Positions 1 to 11,500 of a stretch of DNA of 51,455 nt are shown here, piece by piece. Every line of letters begins with the position of its first letter. Position 1 is the stretch's first letter. The stretch comes from an uncultured Bacteroidales bacterium (GTDB lineage Bacteria > Bacteroidota > Bacteroidia > Bacteroidales > Bacteroidaceae), in contig CADAJS010000020.1 of the NCBI GenBank assembly GCA_902788315.1, forward strand, positions 1-51,455. The letters run 5' to 3'. The position numbers and the translations under genes were made by a program. The notes below the pieces were generated by a model. It was not told where the DNA came from, searched no databases, and was given only the letters and a program-made list of their open reading frames with translations.

Positions 1-23
1 GGGACACACACGAGAGAATCAGT

Positions 24-110
24 TCAATTTGACCAAAACCATTTAAAATTCAGAAGAACAATGCCAATCAGAATCAAAGCAATCGAGAAGAAGATGAACA
101 CTGCACTCAC
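24..110 (-). CDS. Possible 28-residue single-pass membrane peptide
   Basis: A short reading frame with a GTG start encodes about 28 residues: a central run rich in I, L, F and V (for example SIALILIGIVLL) followed by a basic-aromatic end (NFKWFWSN). It lies 42 bases downstream of the last lipoprotein gene of the minus-strand operon, on the same strand. Small one-helix peptides of this shape exist in Bacteroidota, but no family was recognised and no start signal is seen. It may be chance. Confidence 0.25.
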   Translation of the reverse strand: MSAVFIFFSIALILIGIVLLNFKWFWSN

Positions 111-152
111 TCCTTTGCATTTAAACTACGTTCGTTGGCGAACACCGCCCCC

Positions 153-2573
153 TCAGTGTGTCACCTCCAGGGCACCCCGGTAGTTGTGACTAGTCGTGTA
201 GGGGAATTTCAGATTGAACTGCTTAGAGGAATACTTCACCTCCTCGGTGCCCAGGCCGTCTCCCTTGTAGATGACGGCATAGGGACGAATGGTGATGATG
301 GGATAGAGGGGGACGCCAAAGACACTGCGCTGGCGCCCGCTGGAGGGGATGCTGAAGTGGAGACGGAATTTATAGTCGGCAGCCTGGATGGGTCCATCGA
401 CATCGTTAGCCTTCAGCATGGAGACCTTGAGATTCTTGAACTGCTGGCGATTATGCGAGTCTACGAGGTCAAGATAGACGCCCACCTCCCAGAGTTTCTG
501 GGTGCATTCCACGCGCAGCACGTCCGCAATGCGATAGGTGTCATACATCTCGCCGCTGATGTACTCCCAGGTGTCCTTTACCTCATCGACCGACTCCTGA
601 TATGCCTCAATGTGCACGACCACGGGATCGCCGTGGCGCAGTCCAGTCACGGTCTGCATCGTACGCAGCTCGTATGTCTTTTCCTCTTCCTCGACGTAGA
701 GTGCGGGTACGAAGTGTATCTCCTCCTCGGGAGCCGACTCGTACTCGAACTCATAGACGACGTCCTTCTCGGCGACGTAGTTCTCCTGCTTCCCCTTGCT
801 GCTGTCCACAGGCTTGAGATCGGTGTAGTCGTAGTCTTCGAGCGTGCCTTTGTAGGCGCGCAGGACTGGCCGCACGATGCCCTCCTTCTGGAACCACCCT
901 CGCCATAGCTGGCTGAAGCAGAGCTTACGCTTATGCTTGACGGTGCCTTTCATGTCCAGGTCATAGACGTAGTTGTACGTCCCGTTGGTCTTCTTGGTAT
1001 TGATGGCGGGATAGTAGCTATCGCTATAGTCCACGTACCACCACTCCCATCCATCGGGCTGATAGCGACCATTCCAGATATTATTACCGGCGAAGTCGAG
1101 AAAAGCTTCGAAGTCGAAATATAATCCGCACTTGAAGGTCACCTTCGAATCGCCGAGTACCTCCGTCCTGCTGGAGATGGACTCTGACTCACCGGTGAGT
1201 TTGAACTCCACCTTGTGGCCCAATCCGACGTCGAATCCCACCCCCGTGCCGCGAATGCCCACCATGGCCCCGACGGCCACACGCACGTTGAACGACACCC
1301 CCGCAGAGCCCACCACGGCCACCTGGCTGCTCTGATTCCCCTTGTTTATCAGTTCCTTCTTCTTGACCTCCTTGTCGCCATTCTTCACCACCGTGGTGCG
1401 CCAGACCTCCTGCGTCTCGGTGCTCGTAAATGAGGCGTAGCCACCCACGGTGACACTCAGCTGGGCATCGAACTTGATGATAAAGGCGCAGGGGACCACT
1501 CCGATAGTGAAAGGTATGGTGATGGATTGGATTTTGGGGCTGTAGCCGGCCGGGCCTATCTTCATCAACTTGCAGAGCTTCGATTTCTCCCTCATCTGTT
1601 TCAGGAGAGAGGCATCCAGATCCCGAGAGGCGGGCAAGCCCAGGGGGTCCACCCCTTTCTCATACTCGATGCCCGCAGTGAAGGCGGTGTTCTCCGTCGA
1701 TTCGTCTTGCGACCACTGCTTCGAAGTCTTGGCCTGGGTATTCTCTTCGTAATAGGACCGGATGATCTTTCGCGTCTTGTTTTCATAGTCGAAGACGAGC
1801 TTCAAATCGCCATATTTCGGGTGGCTATATGCCACCTCCAAATTCCTGTGCACGGTGTAGGAAGTATCCTTCACCTCTTCCCCTACGCGGGTGGACGGGT
1901 TCTGGACGGCATCCACATAACTCCAGTCGAATACAGTGTGTCCGTCGGGGCTCAGCTCGAGCGAGGTGTTCTCCATGTCTGCCCGAGTGAACGGACGAAG
2001 GCCGTGCGCGCTGGGCGCTCTGTCGGGAGCGGAAGGGTCGGGAGGTATCACCTTCAGCACGTTGCCGTCCTCATCGTAGAGTGTGTCGGGAACATCCTCG
2101 TCGAGGAAGAGTCCGGGGACGCTGTAGCCGTCGAGCCGCATCTTGATGTCCAACTGTTTGAATATCTCGTCGATGGAGGCGCGCGTCAGGCGGACGGCAT
2201 ACATGTCGTTCCACGGCTTCACCTCCAGCACGCGGTGGCCCAGTCCGTAGGGAAAGAGGCGCGAGTTGCCCGCAGAGACGTATGTACCCGCCTTCGGGAG
2301 CCATTTCTCGGGCGTATGGCCGTAGAAATAGACGGTACTATCCTCTGCCCCTACGATGTAGGCCAGCGCCTCGGAGGTGAGGGGCAGCACACCGCTCTGG
2401 AATTCGTAGGTGCAGGTGACCAGGCTGTCCTCGTAGGTATAGGGGCGGCCCACACCGCGCTCCTCCTCGGGCAACAGCGTGTAGTCCTCCATCGTGAGCA
2501 CACAGCCCGACAGCAGCAGGCAGGCAGACAGCAGGCAGGATGTAAAATGATATGTGTACGATCTACTACGCAT
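153..2573 (-). CDS. Large exported lipoprotein, last major gene of the surface operon
   Basis: About 806 residues. The start is taken at the ATG at 2573; the upstream in-frame codon is only TTG. The N-terminus has a lipoprotein signal with lipobox LLSGC, so the mature protein is predicted to be lipidated on Cys and probably sits in the outer membrane. The remainder is acidic and beta-rich; a Gly-rich hydrophobic middle stretch (VGSAGVSFNVRVAVGAMVG) looks like alternating beta strands. No catalytic motif or named domain was recognised. The 18-base gap to the preceding lipoprotein gene implies cotranscription. It is probably a structural or adhesive part of the complex encoded by this operon, but its function is unknown. 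Confidence 0.8.
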   Translation of the reverse strand: MRSRSYTYHFTSCLLSACLLLSGCVLTMEDYTLLPEEERGVGRPYTYEDSLVTCTYEFQSGVLPLTSEALAYIVGAEDSTVYFYGHTPEKWLPKAGTYVSAGNSRLFPYGLGHRVLEVKPWNDMYAVRLTRASIDEIFKQLDIKMRLDGYSVPGLFLDEDVPDTLYDEDGNVLKVIPPDPSAPDRAPSAHGLRPFTRADMENTSLELSPDGHTVFDWSYVDAVQNPSTRVGEEVKDTSYTVHRNLEVAYSHPKYGDLKLVFDYENKTRKIIRSYYEENTQAKTSKQWSQDESTENTAFTAGIEYEKGVDPLGLPASRDLDASLLKQMREKSKLCKLMKIGPAGYSPKIQSITIPFTIGVVPCAFIIKFDAQLSVTVGGYASFTSTETQEVWRTTVVKNGDKEVKKKELINKGNQSSQVAVVGSAGVSFNVRVAVGAMVGIRGTGVGFDVGLGHKVEFKLTGESESISSRTEVLGDSKVTFKCGLYFDFEAFLDFAGNNIWNGRYQPDGWEWWYVDYSDSYYPAINTKKTNGTYNYVYDLDMKGTVKHKRKLCFSQLWRGWFQKEGIVRPVLRAYKGTLEDYDYTDLKPVDSSKGKQENYVAEKDVVYEFEYESAPEEEIHFVPALYVEEEEKTYELRTMQTVTGLRHGDPVVVHIEAYQESVDEVKDTWEYISGEMYDTYRIADVLRVECTQKLWEVGVYLDLVDSHNRQQFKNLKVSMLKANDVDGPIQAADYKFRLHFSIPSSGRQRSVFGVPLYPIITIRPYAVIYKGDGLGTEEVKYSSKQFNLKFPYTTSHNYRGALEVTH

Positions 2574-2591
2574 AGGTATCAATGACTTTTC

Positions 2592-3269
2592 TTATTCAAT
2601 TTTCAGTTCGAGCGGTTCAGAGGGTGTGCCGTAGGTCTCGCCCGTATAGGGAATGACGAGGGGGAATCGGATGCGTTGCAGGCTCTGCGGGTCATAAAGC
2701 CAGAAGGCGAAGCTTACCTCGGCATAGTCGAGGGGCATCTCCGCATCGTTATAGATGCGGATTCGATGGAGCGTCTTCGGCCCCACACGGACGGGCTGGC
2801 CCACGCCGCGGATGACATCGCCGACAAAGGCGGCCACGAGCATGTCTTCACGGGGTGGCTGACCATAGACGCTGACGTCGGCATAGACCACCATCTCATA
2901 GGGGTACACATTGCTGAGCAACGTCCAGGGTTCCATCACGCAGACGTCGAGCGTGTCCAGCATCGCCGTGGCCATCGAGGCGGCCACCACACGCCCCCAG
3001 CCCTCCTGTATGGCCACCAGTGTGTCACGTTCCAGACCGATGATGTCCGGATCGAGCGAGACCCAGTAAACCGACTTGTTGTTGACGGAGTCCGGCGCGA
3101 AGTGCGGCTGCACGACGAACGAGTCGCCCACCATGACATAGACGGTATCCGGCGTGAAATACATTTGCGTAGGCCGGCGCGCCTCGGTGTCCGGCTCCAC
3201 GTCGAGCAGGCCACAGCTCGTCAGTAGCACTGCTGCCAGCAGTGTGTAAGATAATTCATGACGCATCAT
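2592..3269 (-). CDS. Exported lipoprotein with Ig-like (BIG-type) region
   Basis: About 225 residues; start chosen at the ATG at 3269 (a GTG precedes it directly and another ATG follows). Lipobox LLTSC lies near residue 19. Residues about 35-110 (MYFTPDTVYVMVGDSFVVQPHF, then a SVYWVSLDPDIIGLERD stretch) read like a bacterial Ig-like group 2 domain, where a preferred-value statement is followed by a W/S-D pattern. The remainder is beta-rich without catalytic motifs. It sits between an FN3-type gene and a larger lipoprotein gene, 16-18 bases from each, so it is probably an accessory of the same surface assembly. The leader contains a heptad repeat array. Confidence 0.75.
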   Translation of the reverse strand: MMRHELSYTLLAAVLLTSCGLLDVEPDTEARRPTQMYFTPDTVYVMVGDSFVVQPHFAPDSVNNKSVYWVSLDPDIIGLERDTLVAIQEGWGRVVAASMATAMLDTLDVCVMEPWTLLSNVYPYEMVVYADVSVYGQPPREDMLVAAFVGDVIRGVGQPVRVGPKTLHRIRIYNDAEMPLDYAEVSFAFWLYDPQSLQRIRFPLVIPYTGETYGTPSEPLELKIE

Positions 3270-3270
3270 C

Positions 3271-3305
3271 ACTCTTCACTTTTCACTATTCACTACTCAC
3301 TCTCA
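3271..3305. repeat. Heptad simple repeat array (five 7-base units)
   Basis: Five consecutive 7-base units (actcttc, acttttc, actattc, actactc, actctca) cover the end of the FN3-type gene and the short leader of the next lipoprotein gene. The last codons of the upstream gene lie inside the array. Related 7-base-period arrays occur at 22069-22103, 28265-28292, 33184-33204 and 40549-40569. Confidence 0.8.
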
Positions 3306-5562
3306 CCATGTTCGAGTCCTCGCTCTGCCGTCCGTCGGCATACTTGATTCGGATGTAGTATTGGGCCGACTCGCCTTCGCGGAGGAGGTGGTCGGTGAAG
3401 CTGCGGTCTTCCTTGGCTGCCGACAAGAGAAAGCGCGGAGTATCGTCGCCCGGTCCCTGTCGGAAGATGCAGAAATACCACTTCCCCGGGTAGGGCGGCT
3501 CGCCGTCCATCTCCCATGCCAGATGTGTCTCCTGCTTCTCCGGCAGATACTCGCCAAAGAGTTTCAGAGGATGGGAAAAGACGGCCTCGCCCTCCCACCT
3601 GAGGCTGACGGCAAGGCTCATGCCGCTGCTGATGCCGCTGTAGTTCAGCGACTCGATGGCATACTGGTAGCGCTGCTCACGGTTGTACTCGGGACGGTCG
3701 GTGATGTCGAGGGTGTAGTCGTAGGCTGCCAGCGAGTCTGCATCGCACACGGCCAGGAGCGTCCACGCCTTGTCCTTCGGCAGTCGGCGCCAGACGAGGT
3801 GGCGGGCGGCAAAGTGCTCGGCAGAGACTATCCACCGCATGTGCAACCCGTCGTCGGCTGTCCATGTGCTGTCGATGTGCGCCACGGCGGGCGGCATCAG
3901 CGACGGGCGGATGACGGGCAGCACCTGGCTGTACTCGCCCTGGTTGGTCGAGTAGTCTATCGCGCGTACCTTATAATATATGTACTTCTGATTGACGGTG
4001 ACATCCACGCTATCGACGAATCGTGTGTCCTGCAGCTTCGCCTCGGTGGCAAGCACCCAACGGTGGGTGGTGTCGTTGGCATAGGCCACCTCATAGTAGT
4101 CGATGTCCGCTTCCTCGGGGGCATCCCAGGTGAGCGTGATGGTGCCCTCCTCGGCATTGCCCTCGGCCCGCAGATTGGTGGGCACGCCAGGGGCTTTCAG
4201 GTCCTCGATCCGCAGCAGCTGCGGGATGGAGTAGCCCACATTGCCCGCCGTATCAGTGGCAGCCACAGCCACCATCCCGGTGGAGAACCCAGTCACGTCG
4301 AGAGTGAGCAGGCTGTCGGCGGCTGCCATCTGCTGTGAGAGTCGCCGCCACTGTCTGCTGGTCTCCCGCTCGTGGTAATATACGAGATGCCAGCCCAGGT
4401 AATCGGCCTCTATGGTGTCCTTGCGCAGATGGAAGGTGGCGAAGACGCCCTTCGAGAGGTCGGTGCTGTCGCGGCGGTCGATGGTGATGAGGGTGATGGT
4501 CGGCGCAGAGGGCGGCGTGATGTCGCGCACCCAGACACGGAAAGGTTTCGTCGGCTCTGTCAGGTCGCCGAAGACGTCGTGGGCCTGCAGGCGATATTCA
4601 TAGCGTCCGAGCTGCGGCACCTGGTCGGTCATGGTATAAAGACTGTCCGCCTCGCCCAGCTCGTTGGGGGACATGTCGATGTAGGGCTTGTCGTTCACCC
4701 TCTCCCATGCCCCGGAGGCTTCCCGTCTCTGACGGGAGTGGTCTAAGGCAGGTCTTCGCTCTATCTCAAAGGTCGAATACTTGCCTCTGTTCCACGTCAG
4801 CTGCACCGTATTCTCGGCAATGGTGGTGTCGGTGAGTGTGGTGACGAAGGGTTCAGGCTTGTAGCGCTCGTTCTTCACCTCCGGGATGTGCCCTGTGCGG
4901 ACGATTATCTGACCGCTGGTATCTATCTCCGAGGGGCGGACGATGTACTCATAGGTTTTGCCTCGCTTGGCAGTGCGGTCCACGAGACGCATGGCCAGTG
5001 CCTCGGCCAGGTCGCGCCGCCACTCTGTCGTCATCAGGGCCAGACCGAAGCGCATCTGCTGTTCCTGATATATTTCATGGAGCGAGCCGAGGGTCCCCGG
5101 CGGGTTCTTGGTGGCAGTGGGACGTGTGCGGTTCTCGTCATAGAGCAGTCCGGCGGCCATCATGGCGAGGGTGTCCGTGGTGGGATAGCGCTGCCGGAAC
5201 TGCTCCAGGGTGAGGGGGCGCAGCCGACTGGCCAGCGTGTCTGCCTCGAAGGGATGTTCCTCGCTGTAGCGCAGCACATCCATGCCCACGCGGTTCACGT
5301 AGCGCCACGTGGCGTAGTCCTCCGGTGCCCAGCGCAGGACGATGCTGTCGCCGTAGGTGCGGGAGAGCAGGTGAATCTTCGTATCGACGATGCCCACCTG
5401 CAACTGCGTGCTGTCCTCGACAACTTCCAAGGAGTCGTTGAACACCATGCCTTCGGGCAGGTCGGCAGGAATCTCATCCTGCTCCTCCTGAGCTAACAGC
5501 AGTGTGGATGCGAGGAGGAAGAATAAAAGATGAAATATGGTTCGTTTGCTGCGCATAGGCAT
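3286..5562 (-). CDS. Secreted protein with fibronectin type III-like domains
   Basis: About 758 residues with a Sec signal (TIFHLLFFLLASTLLLAQ). Several segments follow the FN3 pattern: around residues 235-350 (NTVQLTWNRGKYSTFEIERR, then YEYRLQAHDVFG) and 460-560 (GVPTNLRAEGNAEEGTITL, then YKVRAIDYSTNQG). No catalytic residues were seen, so it is probably a scaffold or binding component outside the cell or on the outer membrane. It follows the giant surface protein gene by 9 bases. An alternative start is the ATG at 5556, since the last lipoprotein gene of the operon shares the same CCTATGCG context there. The C-terminus overlaps a heptad repeat and may have been remodelled by it. Confidence 0.8.
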   Translation of the reverse strand: MPMRSKRTIFHLLFFLLASTLLLAQEEQDEIPADLPEGMVFNDSLEVVEDSTQLQVGIVDTKIHLLSRTYGDSIVLRWAPEDYATWRYVNRVGMDVLRYSEEHPFEADTLASRLRPLTLEQFRQRYPTTDTLAMMAAGLLYDENRTRPTATKNPPGTLGSLHEIYQEQQMRFGLALMTTEWRRDLAEALAMRLVDRTAKRGKTYEYIVRPSEIDTSGQIIVRTGHIPEVKNERYKPEPFVTTLTDTTIAENTVQLTWNRGKYSTFEIERRPALDHSRQRREASGAWERVNDKPYIDMSPNELGEADSLYTMTDQVPQLGRYEYRLQAHDVFGDLTEPTKPFRVWVRDITPPSAPTITLITIDRRDSTDLSKGVFATFHLRKDTIEADYLGWHLVYYHERETSRQWRRLSQQMAAADSLLTLDVTGFSTGMVAVAATDTAGNVGYSIPQLLRIEDLKAPGVPTNLRAEGNAEEGTITLTWDAPEEADIDYYEVAYANDTTHRWVLATEAKLQDTRFVDSVDVTVNQKYIYYKVRAIDYSTNQGEYSQVLPVIRPSLMPPAVAHIDSTWTADDGLHMRWIVSAEHFAARHLVWRRLPKDKAWTLLAVCDADSLAAYDYTLDITDRPEYNREQRYQYAIESLNYSGISSGMSLAVSLRWEGEAVFSHPLKLFGEYLPEKQETHLAWEMDGEPPYPGKWYFCIFRQGPGDDTPRFLLSAAKEDRSFTDHLLREGESAQYYIRIKYADGRQSEDSNMVRVSSE

Positions 5563-5571
5563 TTTCTGTTT

Positions 5572-8500
5572 TTAGAATTCTTTTTCCACTTTACAACGAT
5601 CTGACAAGGGTTGTGATACGACATAATTTCTCTGCGTCGTTCCCATGACTTTGTAGTCAAGTCTGTTACCATGGGACATCGGGAAATAAACTCCTTTAGT
5701 TATATCGTAAGCATTCACACGATAAGCACGTGCTTCGAGTTCCGTAATATTATCCACATTGATTACGAGTTTATCTTTGGCATATCCTTTGCCTCCATAG
5801 AGATGGTAGAACATCGGATTACCATTTACGGTCTCGGCACGCCAGTGTTTATCCAGCTTGCCATCAACCAATTTGGGCAACATATTATACATATTACAGA
5901 AAACTCCATTGCCCCAAGTGGCAGTCCAGGCGATGGTGATCTGGTAATATGGCATCTCCATTCGTGCGCTGCCACTCTTAGCTGTTATCATACAACCCAG
6001 ATATTTGTTGTTCCATTTTACGACTTCGTCCACGCCTTTCGTCCAAGCACCAGATGAATATCCCCAATTGTAGGATCTCTCCAAATCTTGGCTGGCACGA
6101 CTCACACTCCCCTGGAGATCGGCAGCCGCGTAGTAAGGTGCACGCAAGTCATCGAGCAGATTCGCGAGGCGATCTTTGCTATTATTTGCAGGAGTGAAGA
6201 GTGCTACCCGGTTGTTACCACCGCGCACATAATTGTATTTATGGTCACTCAGATACGGCAAGGGGTAGGGCGTGATATCCTTAAACTGGTCGTAGGTGTA
6301 CCACGACAAATTCCTGATACGATCATGCGTATTCGACACCATTTGGCGTCCATGCAATTCTGGTTCTTTCGAGAGGTTACCGTGGTAGTGTCCTCCCTTG
6401 TCTGAATAGATAAGTGTCTGGGAGGTAGTGCCATACATCTTGTAGCGATAGCTGTCCATCTGATAGCCACCCGGGAAAACGAGATTCGACAGATAGCCGA
6501 TATACCAATACGCATCAGCCAGACGGCATAGCGTCTTCCCATCCTTAAGCTTTGCGCCCGTGACCAGACTTTCGTCGGAGCAAAAATATTGAAGCTCAGC
6601 CATAGGTGTAATCTTATCGGCCACCAGTCCGATGAAAGGCTTCTCATAATCCATAACAGAGGTCTGCCAGTCATTCTCATCAACAATTATCAGCTTAAGC
6701 TTGGCCAGCGTCGTGGTGTCACGCACGTATTTGTCGTTGATATAATGGGTCTGGATGTACTCCAGCGTTAATTGTCCCTTCTGACCCTTTGAGCAGTTAA
6801 AAGCTCCACTGCAAGCTACATGGCAGGCGGTGTATCCGTCCGATGGCCCTTTGGGGTCGGCATAGAGAGTTGTGGTGATAAATGCTGGGACAGTGTTGGA
6901 ATACTTTTGATCCTCAGCCTTCCATCGCCACTGGAACGTACCATTCTGGAATACCTTGCCCGAGAGATCATCCGTCAGGGCGATGAGGGGACGCATCACG
7001 TCCCGTTTGTGAGCGTTAATGTATTCACCATCATATTTCAACTGGTTGTAATATGACGGATAGGCAATGGCCACGTATTCCTGCAGGTCTACGATGTCGC
7101 CAATCTCCTCTTCCGGACCCGTCTGGAAGTAGTAGTTTTTGGACTGCGACCAGGCTTTGTTTTCGTACTTGTGTGTCTTCTCGTTAAAGGTTACGGGGTT
7201 GACGGCTTGTCCGCCCACTATTTCCTTAGCATATCCTCTCACCGACAGCCTGTATTTCTTGTTGGAGTCCAAATCAACGAGGTCCAGCACGTGCTTCACG
7301 CCAGATACGTTGCCCTTGAACTTGATGGTCTTCCCATAGTAGCCATCGGACCACTTCTCACTATAGCCGTCGAGCGTATATTTGTAGAGCGTTGCCGAAT
7401 TAAGATAGAAGACAAAGGTCCGGGTGGCCTGCGCTTCTAACTGACTGCGGCTGGCTCCGCTCTTCTCTTCGATACGGTCGAGTTCGTTCTCATCCAGCAG
7501 ACGGAAGTGTTGCCCGATGCCGGCATTGGTTTGCAGAATGGGATTATGGATGTGCCGGGCGTTGACGTACTTTTTCTCGTCGTTCCATCCCTCGCCTCCG
7601 GTCTCGTAGCCCATGCAGTCACCGAAGAGTTCGAAGTCATCGAGCGGGTTGCCGTGGAAGGCCTTGCAGAACGTGCCGCACTCAAATTCGTAGGTGCGGT
7701 CGATATCGACCAGACCATTGAAGAGGGAGAGGTAGCAGCGGGCTTCACCTGTGAAGTAGCTGGGCTTGGGGCCTTGGAAACGGAAGCAGCCGCCAAGACC
7801 GGCTTTCAGGATGCTGATGCTGTCGTTGAAGAAGCCGAGGTTCAGGCGCAGACCCAGGTCGGCCTCCAAAGAGGCATACAGCTGTCCGTTGCCGTACCAG
7901 TCATGGAAGCCCATGTTGCTGCCGTAGTTGGTGCACCACTGCGGTGACTTGAACTTGGTCAGCGCGATGTCGAAGCCTGCCGTGGCACCGAAGTTACCGT
8001 AGAGGAGTCCAAAATCGAGGTCGATGTAGCCGTAGGCCGTGGCACCGAGCATGACGCCGCATCCGGAAGCTGCCTGATTCAACACCTCTTCCATGGCCTT
8101 CTGGCGGGCCATGTCGGCCTCGCCCTTGCTGGCGCTCTGCACACCCTTGCCCTTTGACTTGCCGTCGAGGAACTGACGTACTTTATAGGGTATATCGGGC
8201 AGTTTGCCGTTGTTGGGCAGTTCATTGCCGACGCACAGGTAGGCGTTGGCACCGATATTCGCGCTGACTACGGGGCTCTGAAAGTCTATCAGTGTGAAGC
8301 GACAGCGCTTCTGCTCACTTTCCGGATTACCCAGATAGAGGTGCCACCGCACGGGCGTACATTTCTTGCCTTTCTCCTTCATCGTGATGCGAAAGTCGAG
8401 CGACACCTCTGCACCGGCCTTCACCTCCACGGGTTTTTGCGCATCGCTCTCATGCCCCTCGGTCTCGCCGTCGGTGTCGCCAATCTTGTCGTCGAGGCCG

Positions 8501-11500
8501 TCCTTTACATCCTTCACCAGCGGGAAGGCTTTCTCCTTCAGTTTGTCCAGCTGGTCCTTAAATGTGCTGGCTTGTGCCTGAATGCTGCCCGCCAGTTCCG
8601 ATGCGTCCACCTTGGCATCCACCGTCACGTTCAGGGCCAGGTACTGGTCGGTGTTGTCGTGGTGATAGACGATGCTTGCATCGGCATCTATCATGCCATC
8701 CACGGCCTCCATGTGGCCGTTGAATACGAAGGAGGTGAGTCTGTTGTTGTACTTGTCATAGACGCAGGTCATCTCGAAGTCGCCCTTCAGGGCACTCTCG
8801 CCTGCCGTAGTGCTCAGCCCGATGCCCAGCACCACACCGATTAGGCCTTTCTCCGCCTTGGCGCCCTTCTCGTCATTGTCGTCGCGGCGGCAGTTGAAGT
8901 AGAAGCCGCCCGTGATGCTGGTAATCTTGATGGGGGTAATCTCTATACCGGTCTTTGAGCCAATCTTCGCCCGGAGGAAGCCCCAGGTGTAGGCGGTACC
9001 CTTTCCATCGTCATAGTCATAGTAGGCGGCATTGGCCTCGATGATAAGGAAGTCGCCAGGGAGGGCAAACTTCACCTCTCCGGTGTAGCCCGAGTTCTCG
9101 CCTGTCTGCTGATGCAGTTTGCCGTCGAAGGTGCAACCCGCGAAGGTACTCTTCAGCACCAAGTCGTTCAGTTCCAACTTCTTGTAGGCGATGCTCATGC
9201 GGGCCAGGTCGTCAGTGTTCTTCACCTCGGCCTGGATGGTCATCTTGGCCTGGGCGCTGAGGTCGAGGCCCTGTACAATGGTCACCTTGCCGTCCACGCA
9301 GAGTTTCAGCAGGTCGTTGGTGTACTCCACGTTGAAGCTGTTGAGCGTCAGTTCGAACGGCCCCAGTGTCTTCTGTGCCGAAGCCAATCCCCATGTCCCG
9401 CGGCTGATGTAGCACACATCCTTCTTGATCTCATATTCCTTGTTGCTGATGAGGTAGCTGACCTTGACGGTTTTGCCGTTCATCTTCACTTCCTTCAGCA
9501 GTTCCTGTCCTTCCTTCTGCATCTTGGCGACGTCTTCAAACTCAGATTCCCACGCCTTGCAGTTGGCCAGACGGAACTGGCTGAAGGCGATACCCGGCAG
9601 CCGGAAGTCCAGATTCTTGTCCTTGAGCATACTGCCCCCGCCGATGTCCATCACGCCGCCCATCAATAGTTCCACGCGCGTCTTCTGTTTTCCCTTCTCA
9701 GGCACGGACTCAACGAGCAGGTAGGTCTGTTTCTTGTTCATCTCCGCCTTGGCGAGGAAGAAGTCGAAGTTCAGGTTGTCCACCTGTTGCGTCTTGAAGA
9801 TATAGGCATATTCCTTGCCTTCCGTCTTGGAAGCCTCGTCCACCTTGTCGAGTTTCTGTATCTGGCAGCTGTACCCTATCTTGCCCTCGACGAGCGGTAC
9901 GCCAAAAGTGCCGCTGAAGTGACAGTCCTTGAAATTGTTCTGCAGGATGCTGAGTCCCACATTGTCCAGAGAGAACGACCAGCCGCCCAGCCGACCCTCG
10001 GCAGCAACGTCCAGTATCTGGTCGGCATCGAGCACAAGGGAGGCACCGCTCGCGTCGAAGAACATGTCCGTGGCTGAGAGCTTGAAGCGTCGGTCGTTCT
10101 CGGTGCCGATTTCCAATGCCGTGGGGAACTGCACGGAAATCTCGTTGATATACATTCCCTGCCAGACCACATCCCCCCCCACGATGCCAGCCTTCTTTTT
10201 GTCATAACCCTTGGGGAAGGCACCCATGGCCTCGGCATTACGCTTCTTAGCCAAGTCGATGACGATATCCTTGGCCGTGAACGTCCAGCCGGGGAGATCC
10301 TCGACCTGGAAGGGGTCCATCGAGACACGATCGACAAGGAACTCGTCCCAGCTCTCCACGCTTGCGGTGACGGTGAGTTTCGCAGCTTCTGTGCTTGGCT
10401 GTCCGCCGACATCCTTCACTATACCGGGAATGGTCATGTCCATGTCGATACCGAAGATCTCCAGCCGATTGTCCTTCCAGGCTACGTAGCAGCCGTCCCG
10501 GGGCGTGATGAGGTCCTTCGGAGCCTTGAACGTCATCGTGAACGCCGAGTTCGGGTCTTTGATAGTAAAGTCGCTCAAGAGGGCCACCGTGCCGCCCTCG
10601 GGCAGGATGCTCTCCGGCGAGATGCATACGCGCGGCGCACCCAGCACCAGGATGTCGCCTGCCAGATAATCGCTCTCGGGCAGCGTAAACTCGCCCATGA
10701 TGTTCATCGTGGCATGGTCAGGAGCAAAGGTCATCCCCACAATCTGGATGTCGACGGGCGAGGTGTTGATGTCCCGGGGCAGTGCCAGGGGCATGTAGAG
10801 CCGCTCTATCTTGCCCTTGCCAATGAGGTCATAGGTGTTCTTTCCCGTCTTGATATAACTATAGTACTTGCTGAGGTTGATTTTCTTGGCTATCTCCTTC
10901 ACGCCCTCCATGGCACTGGGCTGCAGGTACTGGGCTGCAGGCAACTGGCCGTCGCCGATAAGATTGTCAATACCCCAGTCGCTGAACAGCCGGTCCACTC
11001 CCTCCATGTCGCTGCCGGCATCGTCGGAATAGGTCACGCACTTGCCTTCATAGACGCGGTCCTCAGTGTTGATCAGCAGCTTGTCAAACTCTACGCAGAC
11101 CATCGCCGGGAAACCCAGCGGCCGCCACTCCACACGGCCCCGCCCCTTGAAACCCGTGGCGCCGGAACCCTGTATCTCATCGATGGTCAGTTCATACTCG
11201 CCGATGCTCACCACCTGGTCCTTCAATTCCTTGGCCGTTCTGGTGGTGGGCTCACGGTTGGTAATCTCCACCTGGCTGCTGCACTGGAAGTATTTGGGTG
11301 CCAGGTGTTCGGCCAGGGTGAAGTCCACCACGTTGATGCTGTCCTCGGCAAAAGCCACGCCACTGCCCATACATCGGGGCTGGATGCGCAGCACCAGATA
11401 GTCGCCCACGCTGATTTGCTGCCCTATCTCGTCCCAGGGAATGAGTTGCTTCAACTCGACGTCGTCCTTATCGTCCAGGATGTCAGCCGTGTAGATGGGA

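Noticed and set aside
135..908. Long plus-strand frames opposite the surface operon, including the one opposite the giant gene at 10714-12729
   Set aside because: They are antisense shadows of GC-rich coding sequence with no start context, no family motifs and unnatural composition.
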